From assembly GCF_010894475.1 (NCBI RefSeq), contig NZ_JAAIYB010000023.1, positions 1 to 39,240 of the forward strand: a stretch of 39,240 nt of DNA. Reading direction: 5' to 3'. This DNA comes from Myxococcus vastator (GTDB lineage: Bacteria > Myxococcota > Myxococcia > Myxococcales > Myxococcaceae). A program made the position numbers and the translations under genes. Below the pieces are notes generated by a model. The model ran no database searches. It saw only the letters and a program-made list of their open reading frames with translations, and had not been told where the DNA came from. Below, piece by piece: positions 7,791 through 15,109 of this stretch (position 1 is its first letter; the number at the start of each line of letters is the position of its first letter).

Positions 7791-7824
7791 GGGCGGCGTT
7801 GCCTGGCGAGCAGTGACGCCGCCC
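7791..7824 (+). terminator. Hairpin terminator after the DksA/TraR-like gene
   Basis: Arms GGGCGGCGT (7791-7799) and ACGCCGCCC (7816-7824) pair perfectly around a 16-base loop, and pairing can continue outward imperfectly (CCCGGGC with GCCTGGG). It lies 21 bases after the stop codon. Confidence 0.65.
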
Positions 7825-7851
7825 CGCCTGGGAAAGAAGCCGTGCATGGGT

Positions 7852-7875
7852 GCGTGTCTAGGGGTATAGACACGC
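7852..7875. promoter_or_regulatory. Perfect 9-bp inverted repeat before the small HTH gene
   Basis: Arms GCGTGTCTA (7852-7860) and TAGACACGC (7867-7875) are exact reverse complements with a 6-base spacer (GGGGTA). It ends 5 bases before an ATG at 7881 and 14 before the ATG at 7890. This geometry suits a dimeric repressor, possibly the HTH product itself, or an mRNA hairpin near the start. No T-run follows, so a terminator is less likely. Confidence 0.55.
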
Positions 7876-7889
7876 CCGACATGTGTCCC

Positions 7890-8111
7890 ATGGTGAAGAC
7901 CGAAGACCTGATTGACGCTCAGGCGGTGGCCGGGTTGCTGCGCCTGCGCCACTCCAACAGCGTCAGCACCTACCTGCGCCGCTATCCCGACATGCCCCGG
8001 CCCGTGCTGGACCTGGGCATGGGGCGGCCCCGGCTTTGGCTTCGTCCCCAGGTGGTGCGCTGGATGCGCGCCCGTAAGCCCGAGCAGCTTCGCGCTGGAG
8101 GTGAGTCATGA
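7890..8111 (+). CDS. Small helix-turn-helix (AlpA/MerR-like) DNA-binding protein
   Basis: About 73 residues starting MVKTEDLIDAQAVAGLLRL. The pattern 'LIDAQAVAGLLRLRHSNSVS' followed by TYLRRYPDMPRPV and the closing LWLRPQVVRWMRAR matches a winged-helix domain of the excisionase/AlpA/MerR type that begins with a 'sequence-selector' helix and ends with a basic helix. Starts at 7842, 7881 and 7890 are all in frame; only the latter two leave the 9-bp inverted repeat outside the coding part. The stop overlaps the ATG of the methionine aminopeptidase gene (ATGA), so the two are surely one operon. It may regulate this operon; that is inference. Confidence 0.75.
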   Translation: MVKTEDLIDAQAVAGLLRLRHSNSVSTYLRRYPDMPRPVLDLGMGRPRLWLRPQVVRWMRARKPEQLRAGGES

Positions 8112-9103
8112 CTACCGCCGTTCCCCGTACCCCGCCCGCCGTGCTTCCGGGGCCCAACGACACCTGCTGGTGTGGCAGTGGCACCAAGTACAAGAAGTGC
8201 CACCGCGGCGCGGACGCCGTCGAGGCGCGCAAGAAGGGCCCGGACGTCCTCCGCAAGGGCGTCCGCCCGGGCGTCATCAGCCCCCGCCGCGAGGTGCCGC
8301 TCCATATCCCCCGGCCGGACTACGCGCTGACGGGCCGTCCGTCGCGCAAGGACGTGGGCTCCGACATCAAGACGCCGGACGTCATCGCCCGCATGCGCAA
8401 GGCGTGCAAGGCCGCCGCCGAGGTGCTGCGGGAGGTGGGTTCGCACGTGCGTCCGGGCATCACCACGGACGAGCTGGATGCGATTACCCACGAGGCGTAC
8501 ATCCAGCGGGGCGGGTACCCGAGCACGCTCAACTACCACCGCTATCCGAAGTCGCTCTGCACGTCCGTCAACGAGGTCATCTGCCACGGCATCCCGGACA
8601 GCCGGGCGCTGGAGGACGGCGACATCGTCAACCTGGACGTCACCATCTTCCTGGATGGCGTGCACGGTGACTGCTCGGCGACGTTCTTCGTTGGCAACGT
8701 GGACGAGGAGAGCCAGCGGCTGGTGCGCGTGACGCGCGAGTGCCTGGAGCAGGGCATCGCCGCGGTGAAGCCGGGCCGGCCCATCAGCGACATCGGCCGC
8801 GCGATTGAGACGCATGCCACCCAGAACGGCATGAGCGTGGTGCGCGCCTACTGCGGCCACGGCATCGGCGAGACGTTCCACACCTCGCTCCAGATTCCGC
8901 ACTACTACGAGGCCGAGGCCGACACCGTCATGCAGCCCGGCATGATTTTCACCGTCGAGCCGATGATCAACCTGGGTGGCTGGGGTCACCGCACCTGGGA
9001 TGACGAGTGGACTGCCGTCACCGCCGACGGCAGCCGCAGCGCCCAGTTCGAGCACACCCTGCTCGTCACCGAGCAGGGCGCGGAAATCCTCACCGTGCCG
9101 TGA
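8108..9103 (+). CDS. map: Type I methionine aminopeptidase with N-terminal SEC-C motif
   Basis: A 331-residue cytoplasmic enzyme that removes the initiator methionine from new proteins. The catalytic domain (about 85-330) keeps the five metal ligands: Asp177 in NLDVTIF, Asp188 in HGDCSATF, His251 in CGHGIGETFH, Glu284 in TVEPM and Glu315 in QFEHTLLVT, plus His160 in EVICHGIP. In front is a SEC-C zinc motif, CWCGSGTKYKKCH (residues 20-32), which in SecA and some aminopeptidases aids ribosome or chaperone contact. About 50 basic residues link the two parts. Its ATG overlaps the stop of the small HTH gene. Confidence 0.95.
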   Translation: MTTAVPRTPPAVLPGPNDTCWCGSGTKYKKCHRGADAVEARKKGPDVLRKGVRPGVISPRREVPLHIPRPDYALTGRPSRKDVGSDIKTPDVIARMRKACKAAAEVLREVGSHVRPGITTDELDAITHEAYIQRGGYPSTLNYHRYPKSLCTSVNEVICHGIPDSRALEDGDIVNLDVTIFLDGVHGDCSATFFVGNVDEESQRLVRVTRECLEQGIAAVKPGRPISDIGRAIETHATQNGMSVVRAYCGHGIGETFHTSLQIPHYYEAEADTVMQPGMIFTVEPMINLGGWGHRTWDDEWTAVTADGSRSAQFEHTLLVTEQGAEILTVP

Positions 9104-9117
9104 GCCCGTGAATGCGT

Positions 9118-9139
9118 GCGGCCGGGTTCTTCCGGCCGC
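9118..9139. terminator. Bidirectional hairpin between convergent genes
   Basis: Arms GCGGCCGG and CCGGCCGC pair perfectly around the loop GTTCTT. It lies in the 40-base gap between the convergent map and methyltransferase genes and could end both transcripts. Confidence 0.7.
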
Positions 9140-9143
9140 GCGC

Positions 9144-9857
9144 TCAGGGGGCGTAGCGCGCCAGGAAGACCTTGTACTGAAGCGACACGAAGAGGGTGCG
9201 AGGCTCCACCAGGCCCGCCCTCGCGAACATGTCGAAGAGCGCGGCGTCGGATGGGATGGGCTTCATCAGGGTGGACATCTGGCGTCGCCGCTCCAGCGCC
9301 TCCGGGGAGACGCCGCAGGCCCGCAGCCGCCGCAGCTCGATGTCCGTCAGCACGGGGTCCATGCCGACGCGGCAGCCCAGGACCAGCGGCGCTCCCGGCT
9401 TGAGCCGCCGCGTCACCTCGCGCAGCAGCGCCATGCGGGCCTCCTCGCCCTCCACGTGGTGGAGGACGCCCATCACCTGCGCGCCGTCGAACGGGGCGCT
9501 GGCGGGCAGGGTGTGCAGCTCACCCTGGTGCAGGTTCGTGCGTGAGCGCAGCCCTTCGTCCTCCAGCCGCTTGCGGGCGACGGCGAGCATGGGCTCCGAA
9601 GGCTCCACGCCCGTGAAGCGCCAGCCCGGAACCTCGAAGCGGTGGTAGGGCACCAGCTCCGCGCCCGTGCCCACGCCCACGAAGAGGATGGATGCGGCGT
9701 CCTGCCCGTCGAGCTGGGCTGTCAGCGCGCTGGCGCCGAGTTCATAGATGGCCGACGCGCCCGCGAGGTTGATGGCGGCCTGGGCGTCGTAGTGGGGGGC
9801 GCGGTCCGCGCCGAAGCCCGCCACGACGAGGTGGTGGGCGGAGTGCTCATGCGTCAT
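9144..9857 (-). CDS. Class I SAM-dependent methyltransferase
   Basis: A 237-residue soluble enzyme. SAM-binding motif I is ILFVGVGTGAELVPY (about 57-71), the acidic residue after strand 2 is in TGVEPSEPM, and motif IV is in FDGAQVMGVLHHV, followed by LKPGAPLVLGCRV. This is the usual Methyltransf_11/25 layout. The substrate cannot be told. GAGG about 8 bases before the ATG supports the start. It lies 116 bases downstream of an AraC-type regulator on the same strand, which may control it. Confidence 0.87.
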   Translation of the reverse strand: MTHEHSAHHLVVAGFGADRAPHYDAQAAINLAGASAIYELGASALTAQLDGQDAASILFVGVGTGAELVPYHRFEVPGWRFTGVEPSEPMLAVARKRLEDEGLRSRTNLHQGELHTLPASAPFDGAQVMGVLHHVEGEEARMALLREVTRRLKPGAPLVLGCRVGMDPVLTDIELRRLRACGVSPEALERRRQMSTLMKPIPSDAALFDMFARAGLVEPRTLFVSLQYKVFLARYAP

Positions 9858-9973
9858 GAGGGGACCTCGGGTGAAAGCAGATGGACCCCCAGGATGCGCC
9901 GCGGCTGCGATGTTCGGGAGAGCGGGGATTCAGGTTGAATCGGCGGGGACGCGAGCACCGGCCGCCGCGGCGG

Positions 9974-10849
9974 TCAGGCGGGCTTGAGCGCGCGAGCGCG
10001 GTAGGCACGAGGCGAGAGGCCGAACGCTCGCGTGAAGCTCGTCGTGAAGTGGGACAGGTCACCGAAGCCCGCCTCCAGGGCGACATCGGTGATTCGCGCC
10101 CGGCTGCCGCGCAGCGCCGAGGCCGCCATGCCGAGCCGCGTGGCGATGACGAGCTGGCGGGGTGTCTGCCCCGTCACTGCCCGGAACATGCGCAGGAAGT
10201 GAAAGCGCGTGAGCCCCGCGACGTCCGCGAGCGTGTCCAGCGAGCAGTCCTCCATGAACTTTGATTCGAGATACCGCAGGACCCGGGCCACTCTGCGCGC
10301 CTGAAGGTCGGAGACCTCCACCCGAGTCTCCGTCGGGTTGCTTCCCAGCGTCACCCCCGCGTCCACCACCGCCAGTGCCGCCTCTCGCAGGTCCTCCACC
10401 TGGCCACTCTCGAGCGCTTGTCGCGCCAGGAGGACGGCGTTCACTGACGTGAGCGACGCCGGAGCGCAGACGCGCGCGAAGGGGTGCGTTCCTCGCGAGG
10501 AACGTCCCAGCGAGCGGAGGGCGTCGTCCAGCAGCGCGTCGGAGCACTCGATGACGAGCGAGCGGTCTCCTCCCTCATCGACGTGCCGGAACTCATAGGG
10601 CGCCGACCGGTTCCCGAGCAGCAGCGCGCCCGGCCCCACCACCGCGGTCCCCTCGGGGCTCCGGACATGGAACACGCCGGACAGCACGACGCTGATGCAG
10701 ACCCGAGAATGCTCGCCGCCGAAGATGGGACTGCGCGTGCCTGCTCGACAGACACAATCACTGATGTCGAAGGCGTCGTCCACGCTGAGCGCGTGATAGC
10801 CAGGAGCCCGCTCGGGAAGCACCGCAACATTCCCAAAGTTTCGCCGCAT
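9974..10849 (-). CDS. AraC-family transcriptional regulator
   Basis: A 291-residue protein. The C-terminal ~100 residues contain the two helix-turn-helix units of AraC: CSLDTLADVAGLTRFHFLRM and ITDVALEAGFGDLSHFTTSF, then the family signature FTRAFGLSPRAYR. The N-terminal part resembles a cupin-like effector-binding domain (SVVLSGVFHVRSPEGTAVVG, then PGALLLGN). It is divergent from the PD40 lipoprotein gene, 57 bases away, and upstream of the methyltransferase on its own strand. Either may be its target. The inducer is unknown. Confidence 0.92.
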   Translation of the reverse strand: MRRNFGNVAVLPERAPGYHALSVDDAFDISDCVCRAGTRSPIFGGEHSRVCISVVLSGVFHVRSPEGTAVVGPGALLLGNRSAPYEFRHVDEGGDRSLVIECSDALLDDALRSLGRSSRGTHPFARVCAPASLTSVNAVLLARQALESGQVEDLREAALAVVDAGVTLGSNPTETRVEVSDLQARRVARVLRYLESKFMEDCSLDTLADVAGLTRFHFLRMFRAVTGQTPRQLVIATRLGMAASALRGSRARITDVALEAGFGDLSHFTTSFTRAFGLSPRAYRARALKPA

Positions 10850-10906
10850 GGGCCGATGCTATCCCGACCGCCGTGGTGCTGAAGCGAGGCCCAGGAGGAG
10901 CCGTAC

Positions 10907-11896
10907 ATGGCGGGGATGTCGTCGATGCGAGGCGTGCTCTTGATGATGACGCTCTGGGAGCTGGGTTGTGGCGCACACGGTGGGCGGCCCGCGGAGGCGC
11001 TGAGGCGTCACGAAGGCACCTGCAAGCCCGAACTCTACGGCGCGGGGCTCTTCACCACCGGGGCCTGGGACTTCTTCATGGCCTTCTCGCCAGACCAGCG
11101 ACGCGTGCTCTTTGGCAGGGCGGATGACCGTTTCGAACAATACACGCTCTACGAAACGCAGCTGACCGCTGAAGGACACTGGTCCCGTCCGGTGCTCCCG
11201 CGCTTCGCCACGGAGTGGAGCAACGCGGACCCACACTTCTCGCCCGACGGGCGCACGGTGTACTTCATCTCGAACCGTCCCGAGCCTGGGGAGCAAGGCC
11301 CCCGAAGCGCGTATGACATCTGGGCCGCGTCGCTGGGCGCCGACGGAGCATGGGGGGACGCGCGACGCCTTCCGGCTCCCGTCAACGACAAGCACCGCGA
11401 CGAGTGGTCACCCGCCGTGGCCGCCAATGGCAATCTCTACTTCGGGGGTGAGCGAGACGGCACCCTGGGTGGCAGTGACCTCTGGGTCTCCCGCTGGGTC
11501 GACGGCGCCTACCAGCCGCCAGAGAACCTGGGGCCCGCCATCAACTCGTCGGTCCATGAGCTCGAGCCGTGGATTGCGCCTGATGAGCGCTACCTCATCT
11601 TCAGTGCCCTGCGGCGGGAAGACGGCCTGGGCGGATACGACTTGTTCCTCAGCCGCAAGGTGGATGGCGCATGGACGCCCGCACGCCGGCTCTGCGAGGG
11701 CATCAACACGCCCGCGAGCGACTACAACCACAGCGTCTCTCCCGACGGACAGTGGCTCTACTTCAGCAGCACGCGCCCCTTCACGGGCGACGTGGGGGCA
11801 CGTTTCGATGCGCCACGGGATGACAGCGCCGTCCAGGGCATTGGCCGCGGCACGGGGGACATGTACCGCATCCCCATGAGCGCGCTGGGGTTGTGA
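10907..11896 (+). CDS. PD40 beta-propeller lipoprotein
   Basis: A 329-residue exported protein. The N-terminus MSSMRGVLLMMTLWELGCG has a short hydrophobic stretch ending in a plausible lipobox Cys. The rest holds repeated PD40 (TolB-like WD40) motifs: DFFMAFSPDQRRVLFGR, ADPHFSPDGRTVYFISN, DEWSPAVAANGNLYFGG, LEPWIAPDERYLIFSA and YNHSVSPDGQWLYFSS. Intervening lines carry ysDLWVSRW and YDLFLSRK-type strands. Such propellers usually bind proteins or peptidoglycan-associated partners at the outer membrane. No catalytic motif is seen. Start at 10907 or the Met four codons later are both possible. Confidence 0.85.
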   Translation: MAGMSSMRGVLLMMTLWELGCGAHGGRPAEALRRHEGTCKPELYGAGLFTTGAWDFFMAFSPDQRRVLFGRADDRFEQYTLYETQLTAEGHWSRPVLPRFATEWSNADPHFSPDGRTVYFISNRPEPGEQGPRSAYDIWAASLGADGAWGDARRLPAPVNDKHRDEWSPAVAANGNLYFGGERDGTLGGSDLWVSRWVDGAYQPPENLGPAINSSVHELEPWIAPDERYLIFSALRREDGLGGYDLFLSRKVDGAWTPARRLCEGINTPASDYNHSVSPDGQWLYFSSTRPFTGDVGARFDAPRDDSAVQGIGRGTGDMYRIPMSALGL

Positions 11897-11931
11897 ACCC
11901 GGCAGCGGAGCACATCCTGGCCGCCGGGTTC
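11895..11931. terminator. Hairpin between convergent genes
   Basis: Arms GAACCCGGC (11895-11903) and GCCGGGTTC (11923-11931) pair perfectly with a 19-base loop. It starts on the PD40 stop codon and lies before the end of the opposite gene at 11988. Confidence 0.5.
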
Positions 11932-11987
11932 CGCAACCTGCGCGAAGAGCTTTGCGCGCGCCGGCGAGGAGAGGGGGGGCCTGGGGC

Positions 11988-12755
11988 TCACTCCTCCTTC
12001 ACCCAGGCGCGGAGCTTCGGGCATGGCAGGGTCGTGGCGAGCGACTCCTCCATGCTGCGCTCATAAATCGTGATGGCGCTCGGCACGTCGGAGCCTGCGA
12101 TGTCTCCGACCGCCTTCATGGCACCGCGGATGCCCGGGTCGACGTGCGCGCCGTGCTCGGCGAGGAAGCGCTGGATGGTGGCGCGCCATTCCGCGCCGGC
12201 CCGCGGCTGTTGAGTGACTTTCAGGGCGGAGAGGGCCTTGCAGAGGCCGCTGTAGAAGTCACGCAACCGGGTGGCTGCCGCCGTCCGCTCCGCCTCCGTG
12301 GTCCGGAACCTCGCCCACACCTCGACCTGCACCCACTCGTCAGGGTTCGCTGGGAAGCTCGGGAAGGACCAGGCCTTCAGCTTCTCCTCCGCGCAGCCGG
12401 TATCGAGGAACATCGACCGCACGTCATAGGCTTCCGGGCCCCTGTCTTCCTCCAGAATCGTGCCGTCCGGCTTCAGGGTGAAGCGCACCCGGAGGCGGTC
12501 ATCCGTGTCGGGTGACGGCTTCCAGGGCACGAACTCCAGGGCGTTGTCCTTCTTGCGCTGGACGGAGACCAGGCGCATGCAGGAGGCCAGTGTCTGGCGT
12601 TGGCTGTCGAAGACGCGCCGCACGGCATCAGGTGACAGGCCCGGCGAGGTCTCCACCCGTTCCGCCGGGGAGACCTCCGCGGCCTGGGCCGTGAGGAGCG
12701 AAGACACGAGCGTGATGAGCGCGGAGAGGCGGCGACAGTCAGGGGCGCTGGGCAT
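11988..12755 (-). CDS. Secreted protein, function unknown
   Basis: A 255-residue protein if begun at MPSAPDCRRL, chosen because a signal peptide follows (LSALITLVSSLLTAQAAE). An ATG ten codons earlier is also open. The segment running from SQRQTLASCMRLVSVQRK through RVRFTLKPDGTILEEDRG to TGCAEEKLKAWSFPSFP has the look of the TonB-like AgmX/PglI C-terminal module found in many myxobacterial proteins: two Cys and a W-x-F-P end. The last ~100 residues are helical and unassigned. It is convergent with the PD40 gene. Function is unknown and the AgmX resemblance is by eye only. Confidence 0.65.
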   Translation of the reverse strand: MPSAPDCRRLSALITLVSSLLTAQAAEVSPAERVETSPGLSPDAVRRVFDSQRQTLASCMRLVSVQRKKDNALEFVPWKPSPDTDDRLRVRFTLKPDGTILEEDRGPEAYDVRSMFLDTGCAEEKLKAWSFPSFPANPDEWVQVEVWARFRTTEAERTAAATRLRDFYSGLCKALSALKVTQQPRAGAEWRATIQRFLAEHGAHVDPGIRGAMKAVGDIAGSDVPSAITIYERSMEESLATTLPCPKLRAWVKEE

Positions 12756-13087
12756 GATGGCGCGGACGATAGCAAGGCGGGGCATGGCATGGTCCAGGAT
12801 GCCGCCCCATTGCTGTGACCGCGCACGTTCTTTGATGGGTCCACGGCGTTCCACGAACCGGCTTGTTGATGGGAGCCATCAGCAAGCACGCGGCCGGGTG
12901 TCACCGCCGATGATGGCGCAGCTCGAGGCGCCTCCCTGTGATGAGTCAATGAATGCCAGATATTCACAGGGAGTGTGAGGTGACTCGGGGTCTCAAGCAC
13001 CCCATTTCGAATTAACGACCGTTCTCCTTGAGTGTTTTCAGGATGCGTGTTGTGTCTGGTGTTTGTTCATTATTCACGGAGAGGAAC
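12756..13087. other. Intergenic region upstream of the F-type lectin gene
   Basis: About 330 bases without a credible gene. It contains a 10-bp inverted repeat (12932-12941 with 12964-12973) and becomes markedly AT-richer from about 12935 to 13085, consistent with promoter DNA for the divergent genes. No clear -35/-10 or sigma-54 pair could be fixed by eye. Confidence 0.5.
12932..12973. repeat. 10-bp inverted repeat upstream of lectin gene
   Basis: Arms CTCCCTGTGA (12932-12941) and TCACAGGGAG (12964-12973) are exact reverse complements separated by 22 bases of AT-rich sequence. It lies about 115 bases before the lectin ATG. It could be an operator or a transcript hairpin. Confidence 0.45.
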
Positions 13088-14494
13088 ATGACTTCATCCC
13101 TGACATTCCGCCGCGACCTGCTCATCGGTCTTGCGTGCGCCGCGCTTGTCGCGTGCGCGCCCCAGGAAACCACCAGCGCCGACTCGCGCGAGGACAGTGG
13201 CCTTGACCAGGCGACGCCGGCGCTGAGCAGTCCGCCCAATCTCGCGCTCGGAAAGCCCGCGTCTCAATCGAGCACGACCCACTCCGCGGATGCGTCGCGA
13301 GCGGTGGATGGCAACACTGAAGGAGCCTTTGACCAGGGCTCGGTCACCCACACCGACAACACCTGGCAGCCGTGGTGGCAGGTGGACCTGGAGGGCATTC
13401 ACGCCATCTCCTCCGTCGTTGTCTACAACCGCACCGATTGCTGCTCAGAGCGGCTCCAGAACTTCCGGGTGTGGGTCTCCGATAACGGGCTGAATTGGCA
13501 GGACTTCCCCTTTGCGGGGATTGCTCCTGCGCAGTCCGTGTTCGCCATCAACCGTACGGCGCGGTTCGTCCGCGTGCAGCTCGACGGCACCGACTCCCTG
13601 AGCCTCGCCGAGGTCCAGGTCCTTCCGGCTCACGGGAACGTCGCGCTCGGCAAGCCCGCGTCCCAATCGAGCACGACCCACTTCGCGGACGCGTCACGAG
13701 CGGTGGATGGCAACACTGAAGGAGTCTTTGACCAGGGCTCGGTCACCCACACCGACAACACCTGGCAGCCGTGGTGGCAGGTGGACCTGGAAGGCGCTCA
13801 CGCCATCTCCTCCGTCGTTGTCTACAACCGCACCGACTGCTGCTCAGAGCGGCTCCAGAACTTCCGGGTGCGGGTCTCCGATGACGGGCTGAATTGGCAG
13901 GACTTCTCCTTTACGGGGATTGCTCCTGCGCAGTCCATTTTCGCCATCAACCGTACGGCGCGGTTCGTCCGCGTGCAGCTCGACGGCACCGACCCCTTGA
14001 GCCTCGCCGAGGTCCAGGTCTTCGGTGTGCCGCCTTCGCCCTCCGAGCTCCTCATCTCCGTCGACACGGCGGGATGCAACACCAACGTGGCGATCAACAA
14101 CGCCATTGGTCAGAGCTTCCGTGTGAACGGCGAAACCGACCTTGACAGGATTGAGATCTGGATCAAGCCGGAGCTCTACTACACGACTTCGTACGCCATG
14201 GAGGTGTACGACGGAGAGGGCACGGGCGGCGCGAAGCTCGCGACCTCTCCGACGACGGTGACGCTGGGCTCGCTGACAGCCGGGGTGCCCGCCGCCTTCC
14301 ACGGTTTCTCCTTCACCCACCAGGGCGTCACGCTGCAGCCTGACCGCGCCTATACGTTCAGGCTGGTGCGGATGTCCCAGTATTCTGGCGCCTTCTCCCA
14401 ATGCGACGACGTCTATCCGGGGGGATGGCAGTACTGGCTGGGATACAGCCCGGATCGTTTCAACGACGTCGCCTTCAGGTTGTACGGCTCATAG
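13088..14494 (+). CDS. Lipoprotein with two tandem F-type (fucose-binding) lectin domains
   Basis: A 468-residue protein. The ATG at 13088 is chosen over one 20 codons upstream because GGAGAGGAA precedes it and a lipoprotein signal follows (LLIGLACAALVACAP, lipidated Cys23). Residues 51-178 and 184-311 are two F-type lectin domains. Each carries the fucose-site motif H-x26-R-x-D-x4-R exactly: His88, Arg115, Asp117, Arg122 and His221, Arg248, Asp250, Arg255, with the vicinal Cys pair in RTDCCSER. F-type lectins bind L-fucose on glycans. The C-terminal ~155 residues (SELLISVDTAG onward) form an unassigned beta-rich domain. The protein is probably displayed on the cell surface. A strong terminator follows. 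Confidence 0.9.
   Translation: MTSSLTFRRDLLIGLACAALVACAPQETTSADSREDSGLDQATPALSSPPNLALGKPASQSSTTHSADASRAVDGNTEGAFDQGSVTHTDNTWQPWWQVDLEGIHAISSVVVYNRTDCCSERLQNFRVWVSDNGLNWQDFPFAGIAPAQSVFAINRTARFVRVQLDGTDSLSLAEVQVLPAHGNVALGKPASQSSTTHFADASRAVDGNTEGVFDQGSVTHTDNTWQPWWQVDLEGAHAISSVVVYNRTDCCSERLQNFRVRVSDDGLNWQDFSFTGIAPAQSIFAINRTARFVRVQLDGTDPLSLAEVQVFGVPPSPSELLISVDTAGCNTNVAINNAIGQSFRVNGETDLDRIEIWIKPELYYTTSYAMEVYDGEGTGGAKLATSPTTVTLGSLTAGVPAAFHGFSFTHQGVTLQPDRAYTFRLVRMSQYSGAFSQCDDVYPGGWQYWLGYSPDRFNDVAFRLYGS
13238..14020 (+). repeat. Tandem near-identical 384-base lectin-domain repeat
   Basis: Bases 13238-13621 and 13637-14020 align without gaps at an offset of 399 bases. By hand I count about 20 differences over 384 positions, roughly 95% identity, including long perfectly identical runs with the same codons. 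This indicates a recent in-frame duplication or gene conversion inside the lectin gene. Confidence 0.9.
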
Positions 14495-14515
14495 CATCAG
14501 GCGCGCGCGCACTGA

Positions 14516-14549
14516 CTCACTCCGGGCTTTTCCTGTGGCCCGGAGTGAG
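14516..14549 (+). terminator. Strong hairpin terminator after the lectin gene
   Basis: Arms CTCACTCCGGG (14516-14526) and CCCGGAGTGAG (14539-14549) pair perfectly over 11 bases with a 12-base loop containing TTTT. It lies 22 bases after the stop codon. Confidence 0.8.
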
Positions 14550-14593
14550 GGCCCATCGTGGCAGTGCGCGGGAAGACATGAACCGGGGCGGGC

Positions 14594-14914
14594 TCAAGAG
14601 CGCCCGGCTTCGCCGGTTCGCCGCGAAGGACTCTGGGCGGTCAGGCAGAAGCGTGAAGGCCGCAGGGCCTGTACCACCACGTGGCCCGCGTGCTCCAATC
14701 GCAGGGTGTCCCCTGGCCACAGGACGTAGTCACGCGCGTCTCCCTCCCGGGTGAGCCACAGCGTACCTTCCGCGCAGGTGAGCATCAGGGGCTCATCGCC
14801 ACGCGTGCGCACGCTCCACGGGGTGCCCTGGGCCAGCTGCACCGGGCCCGTGTTCAATGCAGGCCGCGGTGCCCTCCGCCGCCGCTTCGTCACCTTCCTC
14901 ATCCAATCCCACAT
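14594..14914 (-). CDS. DUF2917-like small protein
   Basis: A 106-residue protein starting MWDWMRKVTKRRRRAPRP; a Met 4 codons later is the alternative. After a very basic start comes the DUF2917 core: GPVQLAQGTPWSVR, then LTCAEGTLWLTREGD, DYVLWPGDTLRL and HVVVQALRPSRF. This is a cupin-like small beta domain with the conserved LW-x-T and D-x-x-L-x-x-G. The family is uncharacterised and often found next to MocR or other regulators. It is divergent from the MocR-type gene and shares the intergenic region with its large inverted repeat, so it may be that regulator's target. Confidence 0.75.
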   Translation of the reverse strand: MWDWMRKVTKRRRRAPRPALNTGPVQLAQGTPWSVRTRGDEPLMLTCAEGTLWLTREGDARDYVLWPGDTLRLEHAGHVVVQALRPSRFCLTAQSPSRRTGEAGRS

Positions 14915-14985
14915 CACCGCGTCCTCCAGGGGCCAACATGCGCCCCACGGCGGATTCGGAACAGATTCAGGCAAATGAGATTGTC

Positions 14986-15020
14986 ACCGGTACAGTTCTG
15001 TTCCAACAAACTGTACCGGT
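14986..15020. promoter_or_regulatory. 12-bp inverted repeat, probable MocR operator
   Basis: Arms ACCGGTACAGTT (14986-14997) and AACTGTACCGGT (15009-15020) are exact reverse complements with an 11-base spacer, so half-site centres are 23 bases (about two helical turns) apart. It lies between the divergent DUF2917 and MocR genes. GGTACAG/CTGTACC half-sites recur upstream of MocR-family genes as I recall, so autoregulation plus control of the divergent gene is a reasonable inference. Confidence 0.65.
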
Positions 15021-15109
15021 CGCTGTCGGTGGGAGCTGTATCTGGGCAACGGGCCCGTTCTCGTCTCCGATGCTGGCCGTGATGGATGCGGCTCACTTTG
15101 GGAGGAGCC

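Noticed and set aside
13028-13087. Upstream ATG of the lectin gene
   Set aside because: It would bury the lipoprotein signal and lacks a ribosome binding site, whereas the ATG at 13088 has one.
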